DNA of 64,000 nt from Ruminococcaceae bacterium UBA7127 (GCA_002493005.1 DKXL01000003.1:1779-65778); one strand, 5' to 3'; shown: positions 33,907 to 44,546, numbered from the stretch's first letter. Notes: generated by a model from the sequence alone, not told the origin. Numbers and translations: made by a program.

Positions 33907-35343
33907 TCAGCCATAAAAATCAGTAATAGCGGATTTTCTCTTAATTATTTCATCAAAATGGTCAACGTATTCATAGGGATATTTATAATTGAATATACGC
34001 TGAAGATACTCGGGATTCTGCCTTTTCAGCTTTGTTACTCCGCCTGAACCGCAAGCAAGTATTGTATGCGTTTCGTCCATAACATAAACGTTGTATAAGC
34101 TCTCATATCCCTTGAGCGACCAGCCCACATTCTCAAGGTTGCCTACCATTCGGCTCTGACGGTACATATAATATGGTATGTATTGTCGTGCCTGTAATAT
34201 TCGCTGTGCGTAATCAAGCATCTGTACAGCTTCAGCTGCCCCCTGCTTGTCAAGAGTGACTCCTTGAGTTGTGAGAGTTGAGGCACGCTTCATACACAAG
34301 GTATGAACTGTAATGCATTCAGGATTCATACTGAGAATGGAGTCAAGCGATTGCTTAAAGCTTAAAAATGTATCGGTAGGCAAGCCAGCTATTAAATCGG
34401 TATTGATATTATCAAATCCACACTTGCGTGCAAGAGAGAAAGCATCAAAAAACTGCTGTGCAGTATGTTTTCTGCCTATTTTTATAAGTACATCATCGCT
34501 TGTTGTCTGCGGATTTATGCTGATTCTGTCAACTTTATTTTCTTTTAAAGCACAAAGTCGTTCGGCATTGATTGTGTCGGGTCTGCCTGCTTCAACAGTA
34601 AACTCACGACACGTGTTCATATTGAAGTTCTCATTTACACAAGATAACACCTTGTCCAGCTGTTCCGCACTGAGCGTTGTAGGAGTTCCGCCGCCGAAAT
34701 AAACGGTTTCAAGCCTCAACCCAAGTTTTGCGGCAATCTGCGCTGTGTGCTTTATCTCCTCACACAAGAGATTAACATATGGTTCAATCAGCTTTTCGGC
34801 TCTCTCAATCGAAGCCATTACAAACGAACAATAACTGCACCGTGACGGACAAAAAGGAATGCCGACATACAAACTGAAAGAATTTGATTGTGACAAATCA
34901 AGTATTTTCTTCTCGTTTGCTTCGGTTTGTCTTGCAAGTGCAAATTTTTTATCACTTACATAAAAGTCATTTTTAAATTTATCATTTGCCGCCGATTCGT
35001 CCATTTCATCTGTAAGACGTCTTAAGAGTTTTACGGGACGAACGCCTGTAAGGATTCCCCACGGTTGAGTTATTCCCGTAAATTCACAAAGAATTGAATA
35101 TAAAAGCTGTGCAGAATAAAGCTCGTTGTCATCATCGTTATCTGCCTTGCGGCAAGTAGACGACTTTGAAAAATCCGAGATATTAACTGCAACCTTTATA
35201 ATATCAGACACCTCAGTGTAAACATATGGCGGAACAAGTGTTTCAAATTCCTTATAAACCGTTATTTTCTCGTTTGGAAAAAAGAGTCGTGTAAGATTTT
35301 CAAGTTCAAAATGAAACGTATGATTTTTTACATATAAATTCAT
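33907..35343 (-). CDS. hemZ: HemZ-family coproporphyrinogen dehydrogenase-like radical SAM protein
   Basis: 478 aa. The N-terminal ~140 residues match HemZ-specific sequence, including EFTGITQPWGILTGVRPVK. The radical SAM core then has YVGIPFCPSRCSYCSF (4Fe-4S Cx3Cx2C), YFGGGTPTTLS and RISINPQTTSDDVL. HemZ is the anaerobic coproporphyrinogen oxidase paralogue; in organisms without heme synthesis its role is unclear, and no other heme gene is in the window. It starts one base after the MBL stop. Confidence 0.9.
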   Translation of the reverse strand: MNLYVKNHTFHFELENLTRLFFPNEKITVYKEFETLVPPYVYTEVSDIIKVAVNISDFSKSSTCRKADNDDDNELYSAQLLYSILCEFTGITQPWGILTGVRPVKLLRRLTDEMDESAANDKFKNDFYVSDKKFALARQTEANEKKILDLSQSNSFSLYVGIPFCPSRCSYCSFVMASIERAEKLIEPYVNLLCEEIKHTAQIAAKLGLRLETVYFGGGTPTTLSAEQLDKVLSCVNENFNMNTCREFTVEAGRPDTINAERLCALKENKVDRISINPQTTSDDVLIKIGRKHTAQQFFDAFSLARKCGFDNINTDLIAGLPTDTFLSFKQSLDSILSMNPECITVHTLCMKRASTLTTQGVTLDKQGAAEAVQMLDYAQRILQARQYIPYYMYRQSRMVGNLENVGWSLKGYESLYNVYVMDETHTILACGSGGVTKLKRQNPEYLQRIFNYKYPYEYVDHFDEIIKRKSAITDFYG

Positions 35344-35344
35344 A

Positions 35345-35971
35345 TTACAAAGTTCTCATAATCGGATTGTATTTTCTCTCGTGTGAAAGCGTTGAAAGCT
35401 GACCGTGACCCGGAATTATCTTATAATCGCCGTCAAGATTTTTAAGCTTTTTGATTGACTGCAATATTTGCTGAGAATCACCGGTCGGCAAATCGGTTCT
35501 GCCGTAGGACTCACAGAACAGCGTATCTCCCGTAATTATAGTGTCGTCAAAAATATATGAGCCGCATCCTGAAGTGTGACCCGGCGTGGTGATATAAGTG
35601 ATTTTTGTGTCGCCCAAGAGAAAAGTATCATTATCGTCAAGCAAGATATCTGCCGAAAACGGTTCAAGACTTACACCATGATATGCACTCAGATTAAGCA
35701 TCGGCTTGCTGAGAAACTCATTGTTAAGTCTGCCGGTCACTATTTTTGCTCCGTACTTTTCAGCAAGCTGCTTTGCATAACTGATGTGATCATAATGACC
35801 GTGAGTAAGAATAACATACTCAAGCCTGCCGCCATCTGCATCAATTCTGCTGTTCAGCTTCTCTGACTTGTCACCGGGGTCAACAACGGCTGACTTGCCT
35901 GTTGACTCATCAACAAGGTAACAGCAATTTGTCATAAGATCAGTTACGTTATATATATCTACTTTAATCAT
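35345..35971 (-). CDS. metallo-beta-lactamase-fold hydrolase (glyoxalase II-like)
   Basis: 208 aa with the dinuclear metal site THGHYDHIS, later TPGHTSGCGSYIF, TGDTLF and IPGHGQLSTLSHE. This is the YqgX/GloB-like group of thioester or related hydrolases; the substrate is unknown. The ATG overlaps the dtd stop by 4 nt, so it is translationally coupled. Confidence 0.92.
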   Translation of the reverse strand: MIKVDIYNVTDLMTNCCYLVDESTGKSAVVDPGDKSEKLNSRIDADGGRLEYVILTHGHYDHISYAKQLAEKYGAKIVTGRLNNEFLSKPMLNLSAYHGVSLEPFSADILLDDNDTFLLGDTKITYITTPGHTSGCGSYIFDDTIITGDTLFCESYGRTDLPTGDSQQILQSIKKLKNLDGDYKIIPGHGQLSTLSHERKYNPIMRTL

Positions 35972-36420
35972 TTTTTTAAGTCCTTTGAATTGATTTCTAT
36001 AGTCACAGGTCCGTCATTTATAAGAGAAACCTGCATATCTGCGCCAAATACGCCCTTTTGAACAGGGATATTGTTGTTGAGAATTTTTTGGCAAAAATAT
36101 TCATATAGCGGTTCAGCCGTGTCAGGTCGTGCAGCAGTCATAAAATTCGGTCGTCTGCCGTGCGAACAATCAGCGCAAAGTGTAAAATTTGAAATTACCA
36201 GCACTGAACCCGAAACATCAGAAAGCGACAAATTCATTTTATCGTTTTCATCAGTAAAAATTCTAAGTCCTGAGATTTTGTCTGCAAGTACCTCAGCGTC
36301 CTTTTGGGTATCACCGTTTTCAACACCCAGCAAAACAAGAAATCCGTTTTCAATTTTTCCTGCTATATTGTTTTCAACTTCAACCTGAGCCTTTGAAACT
36401 CGCTGCAAAATTGCTTTCAT
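35968..36420 (-). CDS. dtd: D-aminoacyl-tRNA deacylase
   Basis: 150 aa, full length. MKAILQRVSKAQVEVENN, GFLVLLGVENGDT, the catalytic SNFTLCAD segment and the NDGPVTIEI cross-subunit motif identify DTD, which removes D-amino acids (and Gly) from mischarged tRNA. It follows relA, an association typical of Gram-positives. Confidence 0.96.
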   Translation of the reverse strand: MKAILQRVSKAQVEVENNIAGKIENGFLVLLGVENGDTQKDAEVLADKISGLRIFTDENDKMNLSLSDVSGSVLVISNFTLCADCSHGRRPNFMTAARPDTAEPLYEYFCQKILNNNIPVQKGVFGADMQVSLINDGPVTIEINSKDLKK

Positions 36421-36435
36421 CGTAATCCCTTTCGA

Positions 36436-38631
36436 TTAAATTCTTTTAACTTCCACAGTGCCGTTAATATCGGAAAGCTTGGATATTACACCTCTGAGAT
36501 GGTTTCTGCCCATAACGTCAATAGTTGCAGTTACAACAGCTTTGCCGTCGTCAAGTTCACGAGAATTGAGCGAATGTATAAAAATGTGCATATTGGAAAG
36601 TTTGATTGTTACGTCTGCAAGCAGACCTGTACGGTCTGTTGCGGTAATTTGAAGTGTACTGCGGAATGCTTCGCCGATTTCATCCTCCCAATAGCAACTT
36701 ACCCAACGTTCCGGCTGTTCACAGTTTGATAAGTCTTTCGGAACATTTGTGCAATGACGATTGTGAATTGAAACACCGTAGCCGCGGGTAATGTAACCGA
36801 TTATATCGTCACCCGGCAAAGGATTGCAGCACTTAGAAAACTTGACAAGCACATCGTCTGTACCCTCAATAACTACGCCTGCATTTGCCTTTTTGCGCTT
36901 AACGGGAGCCTGCGGAACATCTAACTCTTCTATATTTGATGCAAAGGTTTTTTGGTACTCTTCCTTGAGTCTTGGCATAATCTTCCAAAGCTGAATTCCG
37001 CCGTAACCGATTGCAGCATAAAAATCGTCCATTGTATTATACTGCTTTTTTATCATTAACTTTTGGAAAAAATCTGCATATTCTTCCTCGGTAAGACTTA
37101 TACCGTGGCGCTTGAACTCCTTTTCAAGCAACTGCTTGCCTTCAATGATATTTTCATCACGCTTTTCGTGCTTGTACCACTGACGGATTTTAGATTTTGC
37201 GGACGCTGTTTTGCAAATGTCAATCCACGACTTGTTTGGATGCTCTTCTTTTTGGGTGATAATCTCACAGATATCACCTGTCTTGAGTTTGTAGTCGATA
37301 GAAACTATCTTGCCGTTGATTTTAGCGCCTACCATTCTGTGACCGACTTGTGTGTGGATAATGTAAGCCATATCAATCGGAGTTGAGCCCTGAGGAAGAT
37401 TAAATACGTCGCCTTTCGGACTAAACACATACACGTCGTTCTCGGCAAAATCGTTTCTTATATTTTTGGCAATATCGGTAACATCCTCAGCTTCGAGCTG
37501 ATCCAAAATCATCTTCTTAACCTTTTGAATGTTATCGGTGAGTTTGTCATCGTTGTTGCCTTCAGGACCCATTCCAAGCTTATACTTCCAATGGGCGGCA
37601 ATTCCGTATTCTGCTGTGTAATGCATCTCCCATGTGCGAATCTGTACCTCAAACGGGATTGCATTTTTGTCAAGCACAGTGGTATGGAGCGACTGGTACA
37701 TATTCGGCTTGGGCATTGAAATATAGTCCTTGAACCTGTTTGGGATAGGCTTGAATATATCGTGAACAACACCCAAAACATTGTAGCAGTCGGAAAGTGA
37801 ATCAACGATTACGCGCACGGCAAATATATCAAAAATTTGATCCATCGTTTTGCCCTGCATATAAGTTTTGCGATAGATGCTGTTTACGCTCTTTACTCGT
37901 CCGCTGATGTACACGTTTGGAATAGTTTCCTCGGTTTTTTCTATAATCTGCCGTTTTATATCATCAATGAACTTATCTCTGCCCTCTTCTGTGAGCTGGA
38001 TAGTATCTTCGATTTCTTTGTAGCCAACCGGGTCAAGGTATTGCAGTGAGCGGTCTTCAAGCTCATCTTTAATCGTTTTAATACCGAGTCGGTGTGCGAT
38101 TGGCGCAAATACCTGCATATTTTCAAGCGATTTATCTCTGCGCTTCTGCTCGGGCATACAATCCATTGTACGCATATTGTGCAGTCTGTCGGCAAGTTTT
38201 ATAATAATTACACGTATATCATCTGCCATTGCAATAAGCATTTTGCGGATATTCTCAGCCTGCTGCATCTCACGCGATGAATACGAAATCTTTGAAATTT
38301 TAGTTACACCGTCAATAAGCTTTGCAACATCAGGGCCGAACATCTTTTTTATCTCGTCAAGCGACACAACGGTATCCTCAACAACATCGTGCAACAATGC
38401 GCCGCAAATTGAATCCGTATCCATTCCCAACTCAGCAACTATGCAGGCTACTGAAGTAGGATGTAAAATGTATGGTATTCCCGATACTCTGCGCTGGTCG
38501 CCATGCGATTTTTCGGCAAATTTGTATGCTTTTGTTATTTTTTCTAAATCATATGGTTCTGCGGCAACTGAAAGGATTTTTTGAAGTTCTGAAAAATCCT
38601 GATAATGCGCCACATTTGTATATTTTCCCAT
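36436..38631 (-). CDS. relA: bifunctional (p)ppGpp synthetase/hydrolase
   Basis: 731 aa, the full Rel layout: HD hydrolase domain (~40-190, with HDVVEDT), synthetase (~230-360, MYQSLHTTV), TGS (~400-465, VFSPKGDVFNLPQGSTPID), zinc-finger/helical region (KFSKCCNPLPGDDIIGYI) and C-terminal ACT (~655-731). It makes and degrades the stringent-response alarmone. Its start overlaps the recJ stop by one base (TAATG). Confidence 0.97.
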   Translation of the reverse strand: MGKYTNVAHYQDFSELQKILSVAAEPYDLEKITKAYKFAEKSHGDQRRVSGIPYILHPTSVACIVAELGMDTDSICGALLHDVVEDTVVSLDEIKKMFGPDVAKLIDGVTKISKISYSSREMQQAENIRKMLIAMADDIRVIIIKLADRLHNMRTMDCMPEQKRRDKSLENMQVFAPIAHRLGIKTIKDELEDRSLQYLDPVGYKEIEDTIQLTEEGRDKFIDDIKRQIIEKTEETIPNVYISGRVKSVNSIYRKTYMQGKTMDQIFDIFAVRVIVDSLSDCYNVLGVVHDIFKPIPNRFKDYISMPKPNMYQSLHTTVLDKNAIPFEVQIRTWEMHYTAEYGIAAHWKYKLGMGPEGNNDDKLTDNIQKVKKMILDQLEAEDVTDIAKNIRNDFAENDVYVFSPKGDVFNLPQGSTPIDMAYIIHTQVGHRMVGAKINGKIVSIDYKLKTGDICEIITQKEEHPNKSWIDICKTASAKSKIRQWYKHEKRDENIIEGKQLLEKEFKRHGISLTEEEYADFFQKLMIKKQYNTMDDFYAAIGYGGIQLWKIMPRLKEEYQKTFASNIEELDVPQAPVKRKKANAGVVIEGTDDVLVKFSKCCNPLPGDDIIGYITRGYGVSIHNRHCTNVPKDLSNCEQPERWVSCYWEDEIGEAFRSTLQITATDRTGLLADVTIKLSNMHIFIHSLNSRELDDGKAVVTATIDVMGRNHLRGVISKLSDINGTVEVKRI

Positions 38632-40673
38632 TACAGCTCCTCCTTCAGTCGTGTTATAATGCTTGCTGAGTCAATCGAAACCTTGTCGTGAACCGGCAAC
38701 AGCTTTATACTGCTGCTTTTTAATCCCTCAAAAATCTCAATAAGACCAAGTTCATTCATTGCTTCGAGTATTACTCTAATTTTACCAAAAGAGAGCTTAT
38801 TGTCAAGCCTATAAACTAAAGTATTTATCGGATAAAAGTATCCGTTGTTCTGCCTTAGGAATCTGTACAGCAGTGCAAAGTCGTTTCTGTCAGGCAAAAT
38901 GTCAAGCACCTGCTCGTGAGTGAGTTTATTACCGCTGCAAAATCTTTCAAAATTTCTTAAACTTTCAAGACAGGCGGCAGTATCGACTGATGACGGCTTT
39001 ATATCTTTAATGATAATTGACACGCTGACATTGCCGTTATATTCGTTTGTGTCAAAAGTAACGGCAAGATCCAACACGTCACCCTTTTTATATGGGAATT
39101 CATCGGTAGAAGTAAAGAATTTCATTGCATTTATTGTGGTATTGTTGCGAGAGAAAGTAAGTTTAAGATGCTTATTATTCGATAAAGGAATAATATTAGT
39201 CAGTATCATATTATATAAGCCAAAAATCGGGGTAGGATTGCCTGCACCGTACGGCTGCATATATTCAAGGGCTTCAACCAAATCAAGACTTATGTAGGCA
39301 GGGTTAAGTTTGCACTCTATGTTAAGTTTGTCAAACGGCATTGCTCCCAAGCCCTCAGCATATTCGTTAATTCTTTTGCGGAATAATTCTATATTTTCGG
39401 TATCGAGTGAAAGTCCCACAGCCATTGGATGTCCGCCGTAGTGTGTAAGAATATCGGAACAGGCAAAAACCGCGTCACAAAGCGAAAAACCACTGACACT
39501 TCTTCCTGACGCTTTTGAAAGGTCACCCATTCGTGAGATTATGATTACAGGCTTGCCGTATGTTTCTTTTATTCTGGACGCTACAATCCCGATTACACCT
39601 TGGTGCCAGTCATCACCGTCAATCACAATTATTCTGTCAAGCACGAGCGCAGGATTGCGCTGAATTTGCGAATCGATTTTTTCAAGAATATCTTTTTCTA
39701 TCTGCTGCCGCTCGGCATTTTCACCGCAAAGCTGAGATGAGATTTCAAATGCCTCATCAGGGTTCTCGGTAAGTAAAAGCGACACTGACTTTTGAGATTC
39801 GCCGAGTCTGCCCACAGCATTAATACGGGGCACTATTGTAAAGGAAACATTACCTGCGGTAATATTTTTGCCTGCAAGACCTGAACCTTCTATCAGAGCG
39901 GCTATGCCTGTTCTGTCGGTATTCATTATACTTTCAAGCCCACGCTTAACAAAAACACGATTTTCTCCTCTAAGCTCAACAATATCTCCGATTGTGCCGA
40001 TGCTGAGCAAATCAGAGTAATTGTCAAGAAGTGAGTCCGTATCACAGTATTCGCCCTCAAGTGCCATAATTACCTTAAAGGCAACGCCCACACCTGAAAG
40101 ATTTTTAAATCGGCTTTTGCAGTCACTGCGGTGCAAATCCACCACTGCGCAGGCATTGGGAAGAATTCCCGTAGGCATATGGTGGTCGGTGACTACAGTA
40201 TCAATTCCAAGTGAATTTGCATAGTCAATTTCATCAACAGCCGCAATACCGTTATCTACGGTGACAATCAGCTTTACGCCCTTTGAGTTGAGAATATCAA
40301 CAGCCGCCTTGTTCATTCCGTATCCTTCGGTTGCACGTGACGGAATATAATACATCACATTTGCACCGATAGTTTCAAGATAAGAGTACATCAATGCAGT
40401 TGAAGTAACTCCGTCGGCATCGTAATCTCCGTAAACACAAATTGCTTCGCCGTTATCAACGGCAGTTTTTATTCGTGCGCAAGCCTTGTCCATATCCTTG
40501 ATTTCAAAGGGATCGGCTATATTACAGTCATTTGTTAAAAAATCCTGTATTTCTGCTTCTGTTGTTATATTACGGATTTGCAGCAACATTGCAATGATTG
40601 CAGGCAGTCCGTATTTAGTTTGAATTTCCGCCGCTTTTTGCTTGTCAAGCGGAGCAACTGACCACAATTTCAA
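38631..40673 (-). CDS. recJ: single-stranded-DNA exonuclease RecJ
   Basis: 680 aa DHH-family nuclease: VYGDYDADGVTSTALMYSYL, VTVDNGIAAVDEI, VVTDHHMPTG and, in DHHA1, VIGIVASRIKETYGKPVIII and GHPMAVGLSL. 5'-3' exonuclease of recombination and mismatch repair. TTG start at 40673 with AAAGGATG upstream. It stands between recN and relA, where many clostridia have spoIVB-spo0A after recN. Confidence 0.96.
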   Translation of the reverse strand: MKLWSVAPLDKQKAAEIQTKYGLPAIIAMLLQIRNITTEAEIQDFLTNDCNIADPFEIKDMDKACARIKTAVDNGEAICVYGDYDADGVTSTALMYSYLETIGANVMYYIPSRATEGYGMNKAAVDILNSKGVKLIVTVDNGIAAVDEIDYANSLGIDTVVTDHHMPTGILPNACAVVDLHRSDCKSRFKNLSGVGVAFKVIMALEGEYCDTDSLLDNYSDLLSIGTIGDIVELRGENRVFVKRGLESIMNTDRTGIAALIEGSGLAGKNITAGNVSFTIVPRINAVGRLGESQKSVSLLLTENPDEAFEISSQLCGENAERQQIEKDILEKIDSQIQRNPALVLDRIIVIDGDDWHQGVIGIVASRIKETYGKPVIIISRMGDLSKASGRSVSGFSLCDAVFACSDILTHYGGHPMAVGLSLDTENIELFRKRINEYAEGLGAMPFDKLNIECKLNPAYISLDLVEALEYMQPYGAGNPTPIFGLYNMILTNIIPLSNNKHLKLTFSRNNTTINAMKFFTSTDEFPYKKGDVLDLAVTFDTNEYNGNVSVSIIIKDIKPSSVDTAACLESLRNFERFCSGNKLTHEQVLDILPDRNDFALLYRFLRQNNGYFYPINTLVYRLDNKLSFGKIRVILEAMNELGLIEIFEGLKSSSIKLLPVHDKVSIDSASIITRLKEEL

Positions 40674-40740
40674 ATTACTGCATCCTTTCTAAAATAGTTT
40701 AATTTGTTTAGATATTTGTTAATAGTTAATTTATTTATTT

Positions 40741-42402
40741 TTATTTCTGTTTGAGCATTGACTCGGCATGAGTAAGTGCGGCTTCGGAAATATTAACTCC
40801 GCCGATTATGCGTGCAAGTTCACGAACTCTGCCGTTATGGTCAAGCTGTGACACCTCTGTAAATGTTCTGCCCTGTTCAATTTGCTTGCAAATAAGATAG
40901 TGATAATCTGCCAGTGCAGCAATTTGCGCTTGGTGAGTTACACATAATACCTGACTGTCAGCAGAAACCTCCTTGAGCTTTAAGCCAACCTTTTCAGCCG
41001 CAGAACCGGAGATGCCTGTGTCTACCTCGTCAAAAATAAGTGTGTCTACGCTGTCGGTGCTTGCAAGCACCGTTTTGATTGCAAGCATCATTCTGGAAAG
41101 CTCACCGCCTGATGCAATTTTGGCAACAGGTCGCGGCGCTTCGCCCGGATTTGCAGATATTAAAAGTTCAACCTTATCGATGCCCTTAGACGAAAAATCT
41201 ATCTGTTCAAACTGAGGAACAAGCTCAACATTCGGCATATTCAAAAATGCCATTTCTGTTTTTACTCTTGCGGCAAATTCCTTGGCGGTCTTTTGACGCA
41301 CTGCACTAAGTTTTTTTGCAACAGCTAACGTATTTTCTTTTGCTGTATTGCAGGCGGCGATTAACTCTTCGCGATTACGGTCAAAATTTACTAACTCTTC
41401 AAGTCGAGCCTGATAGGTGTCGGCAAGCTCGGAAAGCTCATCACAAGGACAATTATATTTGCGTGAAAGTCTGTTGAGCAAATCAAGTCGCTCTTCGATT
41501 TCTTCAAGACGGCGCGGGTCGCTTTCAAGATTATCAATAGCATCACAAATGCTTTCTTCGCAATCCTTGAGATTGTAATATGCATCGGAAAGCGTATCAG
41601 ACAGTCCCTCGTATTCGGCGTTATAAACAGAGGCTTTGCTGATTGCAGCAGCGGCTGAGTCAACAGCCTCAATTCCGCCGTCAAATTCACCGTTGCCGTC
41701 AAGCGATTGTTTTGCCTTGTTAAGAAGTGAAAATACTTTTTCAAAGCTCATAAGCGCAGTGCGTTCGGCTTCTAACGCTTCAAGCTCTCCAACCTGCACG
41801 TCTGCTTCAAACAATTCATTTGACTGATAAGTGAGCAAATCTATTTCTCTTAATCGTTCGCTTTCATCAGAATTGGCTTCATTTAATTTCTTGTTTAGAA
41901 TTTTATATTGTTTATACAGAGATTTGTATTCATCAAGCAGAGCCTTGCAGTCGCCGAAATTATCTATGTAATCGATATGTGTTTCAGGAGAAAACAACTC
42001 ATAGCTTTCGTGCTGACCATGTATATTTATAAGGCTTTTTGCAAGCTCTCTGAGCATTGAAACAGTAGCAGGCTTTCCGTTGATTTTACAGTTGCTTTTG
42101 CCGTTTTGATTCAAAGTTCTTTGCAAAATCAATAAGCCTTCGTCATCAGAAAAACCAAGCTCCTCAAGTTTTGATATAACGTCATCATTAATATCCTCAA
42201 ACTGAGCGCTCACAAACGCAGACTGTGCCCCCGTTCGGATGATTTCCTTTGAGGTACGCTGACCCATAATTGCGTTAATTGAGTCGATTATTATACTTTT
42301 GCCGGCACCTGTTTCACCTGTCAGCACATTGAGTCCGTTATTAAAATCTATTGACGTTTTTTCAATTACTGCGATATTTTCAATATAAAGAGTTTTTAAC
42401 AT
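40741..42402 (-). CDS. recN: DNA repair protein RecN
   Basis: 553-aa SMC-like ATPase: Walker A in NVLTGETGAGKSIIIDSI, long coiled coils in the middle, signature and Walker B in SGGELSRMMLAIK and DTLIFDEVDTGISG. Acts early at double-strand breaks. It follows argR by 15 nt, the conserved argR-recN order. Confidence 0.97.
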   Translation of the reverse strand: MLKTLYIENIAVIEKTSIDFNNGLNVLTGETGAGKSIIIDSINAIMGQRTSKEIIRTGAQSAFVSAQFEDINDDVISKLEELGFSDDEGLLILQRTLNQNGKSNCKINGKPATVSMLRELAKSLINIHGQHESYELFSPETHIDYIDNFGDCKALLDEYKSLYKQYKILNKKLNEANSDESERLREIDLLTYQSNELFEADVQVGELEALEAERTALMSFEKVFSLLNKAKQSLDGNGEFDGGIEAVDSAAAAISKASVYNAEYEGLSDTLSDAYYNLKDCEESICDAIDNLESDPRRLEEIEERLDLLNRLSRKYNCPCDELSELADTYQARLEELVNFDRNREELIAACNTAKENTLAVAKKLSAVRQKTAKEFAARVKTEMAFLNMPNVELVPQFEQIDFSSKGIDKVELLISANPGEAPRPVAKIASGGELSRMMLAIKTVLASTDSVDTLIFDEVDTGISGSAAEKVGLKLKEVSADSQVLCVTHQAQIAALADYHYLICKQIEQGRTFTEVSQLDHNGRVRELARIIGGVNISEAALTHAESMLKQK

Positions 42403-42417
42403 TTTATATCAATCCTG

Positions 42418-42864
42418 TCAAATTAGCTTTTTAAGTTCATTGGTAAATTCGATTGCGTGCTCGGTTGAGCGACAAGCAATAAAAATTGTGTCATCACCTG
42501 CTATTGTGCCGACAACTGCATCATATTCGGTAGAGTCAAGCGCGGCACAAACTGCCTGAGCCATTCCGCTGAGCGTTTTGACTACGACTATGCTTTGAGA
42601 GTTGTCGATTGAGCTTACAGATGAACCAAACAGCGAAGAAAAGTTAGAACGTATATCAACCGAACCTTTTGACGGTGAAACGTAACGATATTTTCCGTCA
42701 CTGCCAAGAGTTTTGACGAGCCGCAAATCTTTTATATCACGTGAAATAGTCGCTTGAGTAGCCTTAAAGCCCTCTTTTCTCAGTCTGGTGAGTAATTCAT
42801 CCTGCGTTTCTATGGAAAATTCGGTTATTATGCTGAGTATTCTTTCGTGTCTGCCGGTTTTCAT
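42418..42864 (-). CDS. argR: arginine repressor ArgR
   Basis: 148 aa. The N-terminal winged helix has GFKATQATISRDIKDLRLVK; the C-terminal arginine-binding domain has AVCAALDSTEYDAVVGTIAG and DDTIFIACRS. It regulates arginine metabolism. Its start overlaps the nadK stop by one base. Confidence 0.97.
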   Translation of the reverse strand: MKTGRHERILSIITEFSIETQDELLTRLRKEGFKATQATISRDIKDLRLVKTLGSDGKYRYVSPSKGSVDIRSNFSSLFGSSVSSIDNSQSIVVVKTLSGMAQAVCAALDSTEYDAVVGTIAGDDTIFIACRSTEHAIEFTNELKKLI

Positions 42865-43721
42865 TAGACTTCTCTCTCCTTGAGTTTTTCGTTGAGATGA
42901 TTGTAGAAATTGCGGTTGTGAACAGATATTAGCTTTAGCTTTAAATCGGATTTTCTGATAATTACCTTGTCATCTGCAAGAATTTCAACGTTTTTCTCTC
43001 CGTCTACCGTGAGTATACAGCCGCATTCTGACGGAAAGCGCACCGATACGGAAAGCGTTGAATCGCCTGAAAACAGCACTGAACGTGAAAAAAGTGAATG
43101 CGGACAAACAGGTGTAAGGAGAATACACTCCATTTGCGGAGCAAGGATCGGTCCCCCTGCTGACAAAGCATACGCAGTTGAGCCGGTTGGTGTTGAAAAA
43201 AGCAAACCGTCCGCACGGTATTTTGAAATTTCTTCGCCGTCAAGCGATAGGTTTAAATCAATTATCTTTGAAAGCTGACCTCGTGCTATTACGGCGTCAT
43301 TTACAGCAAGATAATGCTTTGAATTGCCGTTTTTAATAACCTCAACATCAAGCAGCATACGCTCCTCGGTAAGATATTCTCCGGTGACAAGCCGTGTTAA
43401 TTTATCGATTTCATCCGGCTCAACATCAGCAGCAAAACCAAGTCTGCCTACATTAACGCCAATGAGCAGTTTATTTGCCCTTGCAGCGTATTTTGCTGCA
43501 TGGATTATTGTTCCGTCGCCGCCTACCGTAACTGCAACATCACAATTATCAAACAAAAGTGATGTTGTATCATAATACGTAATTTTAATACCCTCAAAAT
43601 ATGGTCTATATTCAGAGAGCATATAGATTTCCGAATTATTTTTGAGCAAAAGAATAGACACCTTTTTGGCACAGGTGATGGCATCAGCCTTTGAAAGATT
43701 TACAATAACTGCCGTTTTCAT
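42864..43721 (-). CDS. nadK: NAD kinase
   Basis: 285 aa. Contains VAVTVGGDGTIIHAAKYAAR (GGDGT), GVNVGRLGFAADVEPDE, LAVNDAVIARG and STPTGSTAYALSAGGPILAP. Phosphorylates NAD+ to NADP+. Linked with tlyA upstream and argR downstream, as usual. Confidence 0.97.
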   Translation of the reverse strand: MKTAVIVNLSKADAITCAKKVSILLLKNNSEIYMLSEYRPYFEGIKITYYDTTSLLFDNCDVAVTVGGDGTIIHAAKYAARANKLLIGVNVGRLGFAADVEPDEIDKLTRLVTGEYLTEERMLLDVEVIKNGNSKHYLAVNDAVIARGQLSKIIDLNLSLDGEEISKYRADGLLFSTPTGSTAYALSAGGPILAPQMECILLTPVCPHSLFSRSVLFSGDSTLSVSVRFPSECGCILTVDGEKNVEILADDKVIIRKSDLKLKLISVHNRNFYNHLNEKLKEREV

Positions 43722-43736
43722 TAAGTGTTCTGCTCC

Positions 43737-44540
43737 TTATTTATCAAGTGCGCTGTGAGATTTTTGTACAAGCTCCTGCGGGGTTATGTCGGTATAAGAC
43801 TTTGGGTCATCGCTTTTTTTGATATGTATAAGATATTCAATATTACCCTCAGGTCCTTTGATTGGTGAATAGTCAAGGTTGAGCACGTCAAAACCGTTTT
43901 CAAGACAGAAATCATATATATTCTGCACAACCTCGACGTGAACCGACGGATCGCGTACAACTCCCTTTTTGCCTACCTTTTCTCTGCCGGCTTCAAATTG
44001 GGGCTTTATCAGGCAAACTGCCTGAGCATCTTCTGCCATTAGCTTTCTAGCTACAGGCAAAATCAGCTTAAGCGATATAAACGACACGTCAACCGAGAAA
44101 AAATCAATTTTATCAGGAACCTGCTCTGCAGTTACCTTGCGCATATTTGTGCGCTCAAGGTTTACCACACGCTCGTCTGTGCGCAGTTTCCACGCAAGCT
44201 GACCATAGCCTACGTCGATAGAATACACCTTGCGAGCGCCGTTTTGGAGCATACAATCGGTAAAACCGCCTGTTGACGCACCGATGTCCATTGTAATTTT
44301 ATCTTTTAAATCAAAATCAAAATTATTTATTGCCTTTTCGAGCTTAAGTCCTCCGCGGCTGACGTATTTTTGCACATTGCCTCTGACCTCGATTTTAACC
44401 TTTTCATCATACGAGGTGCCGCATTTGTCAGCCTTTTGGTTGTCTACATATACCTGTCCTGCCATTATGACTGCCTTAGCCTTTTCACGGCTGTCGGTAA
44501 AGCCCTTTTCATAAACAAGAATGTCAAGTCGTTTTTTCAT
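43737..44540 (-). CDS. tlyA: TlyA-family rRNA 2'-O-methyltransferase
   Basis: 267 aa: N-terminal S4 domain (RLDILVYEKGFTDSREKAKA) and an FtsJ-like domain (MDIGASTGGFTDCMLQNGAR, DVGYGQLAWKLR). TlyA proteins methylate rRNA riboses; the mycobacterial enzyme sets capreomycin sensitivity. Starts 6 nt after dxs. Confidence 0.95.
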   Translation of the reverse strand: MKKRLDILVYEKGFTDSREKAKAVIMAGQVYVDNQKADKCGTSYDEKVKIEVRGNVQKYVSRGGLKLEKAINNFDFDLKDKITMDIGASTGGFTDCMLQNGARKVYSIDVGYGQLAWKLRTDERVVNLERTNMRKVTAEQVPDKIDFFSVDVSFISLKLILPVARKLMAEDAQAVCLIKPQFEAGREKVGKKGVVRDPSVHVEVVQNIYDFCLENGFDVLNLDYSPIKGPEGNIEYLIHIKKSDDPKSYTDITPQELVQKSHSALDK

Positions 44541-44546
44541 ATTCTA